NCBI GenBank assembly: GCA_031363705.1
Contig: JANLUX010000144.1
Coordinates: forward strand, 1 to 8,279
DNA: 8,279 nt
Origin: JANLUX01 sp031363705
GTDB lineage: Bacteria > Bacteroidota > Bacteroidia > AKYH767-A > OLB10
Reading direction: 5' to 3'
A model generated the notes under the pieces. The model saw nothing but the letters and a program-made list of their open reading frames with translations. It had not been told where the DNA came from and searched no databases. A program made the position numbers and the translations under genes. Shown one piece after another: positions 7,146 through 8,279 of the stretch. Position 1 is the first letter of the stretch. The number at the start of each line of letters is the position of its first letter.

Positions 7146-8279
7146 TTAGCGATTTTTTGGTTTCTTGTAAATATTAAATCCAACTGAGAATCCATAGATG
7201 GTTCCTTCTTTTTTAGGTATCGCATAAACATTTACAGGAATATTAAGATACCCGGATTTAAAGGTTCTGCCAAAGCCTAAAAAAAGAGCTGTTGAAAGTG
7301 TGGGATCACCTCTACTATCTAAGTGGTTGGATATGGGATTTGGATTTGCTAAAGTTGAGTCTTGATGGAGTGTATTCCATTCATCTGTCAAATACCATTT
7401 ATGTGGGTCGTCTCCTAATGCCATGCCGGCATCCTGAAAACTTTCTGCTTTGGTTACCACTCTAAAGGTGGGTCCGAAGGCAATTTCCCATCCGCCTTTA
7501 CCCATCCTGAATCCGTTCAAAAAAGTTAAGGAAGGTATTATCTTGCCGGATTCCAAACCACTTATAGCTGGAATTAATTCAAGAAGCGCTCTGAAATTTC
7601 CTGCACTTATATATTGTTTTTCAAATTGCCAACCTATAACGAAAGTAGTTGGATACATATCAAAACCTCCCTCACTTTTAGGTGCTCTCAACACTTTGCC
7701 TGCATCTCCTGTTACTGTTGAAATACCCATTCTTGGTCCATTGAGATTAATATCATTGCGTGGACTTGAAATAGGAGCATCATTGAATACAAGTAAATCC
7801 ACAGTATTTTGATCAGGAGTAATTCCCAGGATTTTTTGTACAGAAATTGCAATCATGCGTTGTAATTCCGGTTGTAAGTTCAAATATTCAGAAGTGTTTT
7901 CTTTTTCAATTTCACCACTTTCAATGTCAAAAACTTTTAGAGCGATAACAATCTTCTCACCGAAACGTTGAACACTTCCTGAAATCATTTTATCCACTCC
8001 AAGTGATTTACCGGCTGCAACAACACAAGTCTTTCCGAAGCAGGTTTTGATGTCAATATTATTTTTCTTAATCAGTTCTTCTATATCATATTTATCCATC
8101 ATGGAGTAAACGTTAACCTTTTCAAGCTCCAGCTTAACCATATAACCAACATCTTCAGCGTCCTGAATTACTCCTTTACTGTCTATACTAATAACAGCAG
8201 CTACCGGTTTTTGATTTTGGCCTTTGACAATAAAAGGCGCTCCGGAAATGATAAGGCCAAGGGACATGATAATAGTTAC
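7146..8279 (-). CDS. CsgG/TolB-N-like domain fused to a predicted outer-membrane beta-barrel; 5' end probably beyond window
   Basis: The frame has an ATG at 8267 (373 aa) but stays open to the right edge. The codons before that ATG read V-T-I-I and prolong the hydrophobic run MSLGLIISGAPFIVKGQ, so the signal peptide probably starts outside the window and the gene is 5'-partial. Numbering from the 8267 ATG, residues 20-150 resemble the alpha/beta domain of CsgG, LpoB and TolB-N proteins. That region includes VYSMMDKYDIEELIKK, a C76-x4-C81 pair, LGVDKMISGSVQRFG and VFDIESGEIEKE. Residues 205-373 look like an outer-membrane barrel of short alternating strands rich in Gly and aromatics (VIGWQFEKQY, WEIAFGPTFRVV, TALFLGFGRTF, YGFSVGFNIY). 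Both domain calls rest on pattern recognition. It is the first of the visible three-gene cluster, with 10 bp to the next start. The ligand and function are unknown. Confidence 0.8.
   Translation of the reverse strand, partial: VTIIMSLGLIISGAPFIVKGQNQKPVAAVISIDSKGVIQDAEDVGYMVKLELEKVNVYSMMDKYDIEELIKKNNIDIKTCFGKTCVVAAGKSLGVDKMISGSVQRFGEKIVIALKVFDIESGEIEKENTSEYLNLQPELQRMIAISVQKILGITPDQNTVDLLVFNDAPISSPRNDINLNGPRMGISTVTGDAGKVLRAPKSEGGFDMYPTTFVIGWQFEKQYISAGNFRALLELIPAISGLESGKIIPSLTFLNGFRMGKGGWEIAFGPTFRVVTKAESFQDAGMALGDDPHKWYLTDEWNTLHQDSTLANPNPISNHLDSRGDPTLSTALFLGFGRTFKSGYLNIPVNVYAIPKKEGTIYGFSVGFNIYKKPKNR

Noticed and set aside
6827..7231. Longer 134-aa version of the small exported protein
   Set aside because: It would bury the signal sequence behind 32 polar residues and overlap the upstream gene by 86 bp; the ATG at 7135 gives a normal signal peptide and a 10-bp gap.
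7450..7812. A 120-aa plus-strand open frame
   Set aside because: It is antisense to the CsgG-like/barrel gene, which has a signal sequence and coherent domains; the plus-strand peptide has none.
1..8279. CRISPR array, tRNA/rRNA, transposase, phage or toxin-antitoxin genes
   Set aside because: None was recognised by eye on either strand; the only repeats are the short ones listed.

Overview
The window looks like chromosomal DNA from a member of the Bacteroidota, probably of a Chitinophagales- or Sphingobacteriales-like lineage. The evidence is the AT-rich composition, genes without clear Shine-Dalgarno sites, a candidate TTTG/TAnnTTTG-type promoter, a PriA and a CorA of the Bacteroidota type, and secreted proteins built from a 'D-x-I-I-T-x-x-G-D-x-I' repeat common in that phylum. 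The lineage below phylum level is a guess from general knowledge; no search was run.

Layout. (1) Positions 1-1716, minus strand: the first 572 codons of a sodium:solute symporter, running off the left edge. (2) Positions 1717-1960: a divergent intergenic region with a candidate symporter promoter and a perfect 28-bp inverted repeat that resembles the dispersed palindromic repeats of Bacteroidota. (3) Positions 1961-3121, plus strand: a CorA-family Mg2+/divalent-cation channel with a TTG start. (4) Positions 3122-3366: a repeat-rich spacer holding four ACGAAT copies, a roughly 150-bp segment bounded by 22-bp perfect inverted repeats, and three TCATCAC copies. (5) Positions 3367-5853, plus strand: priA, the replication-restart helicase, complete with all eight zinc-binding cysteines and a GTG start. 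(6) Positions 5871-8279, minus strand and convergent with priA: a tight three-gene cluster of exported proteins of unknown function. In transcription order these are a two-domain protein (CsgG/TolB-N-like domain plus a predicted outer-membrane beta-barrel) that probably starts beyond the right edge, a 102-aa protein with a signal sequence, and a 312-aa periplasmic or surface protein made of four degenerate repeats.

How they work together. The symporter, CorA and PriA are ordinary housekeeping or transport genes with no evident shared pathway. The three right-hand genes are separated by 10 and 17 bp and all appear exported, so they probably form one operon working at the cell envelope. This operon and the inverted-repeat spacer upstream of priA are the least explained parts of the window. 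There is no sign of a CRISPR array, phage, transposase, toxin-antitoxin pair, tRNA or rRNA.
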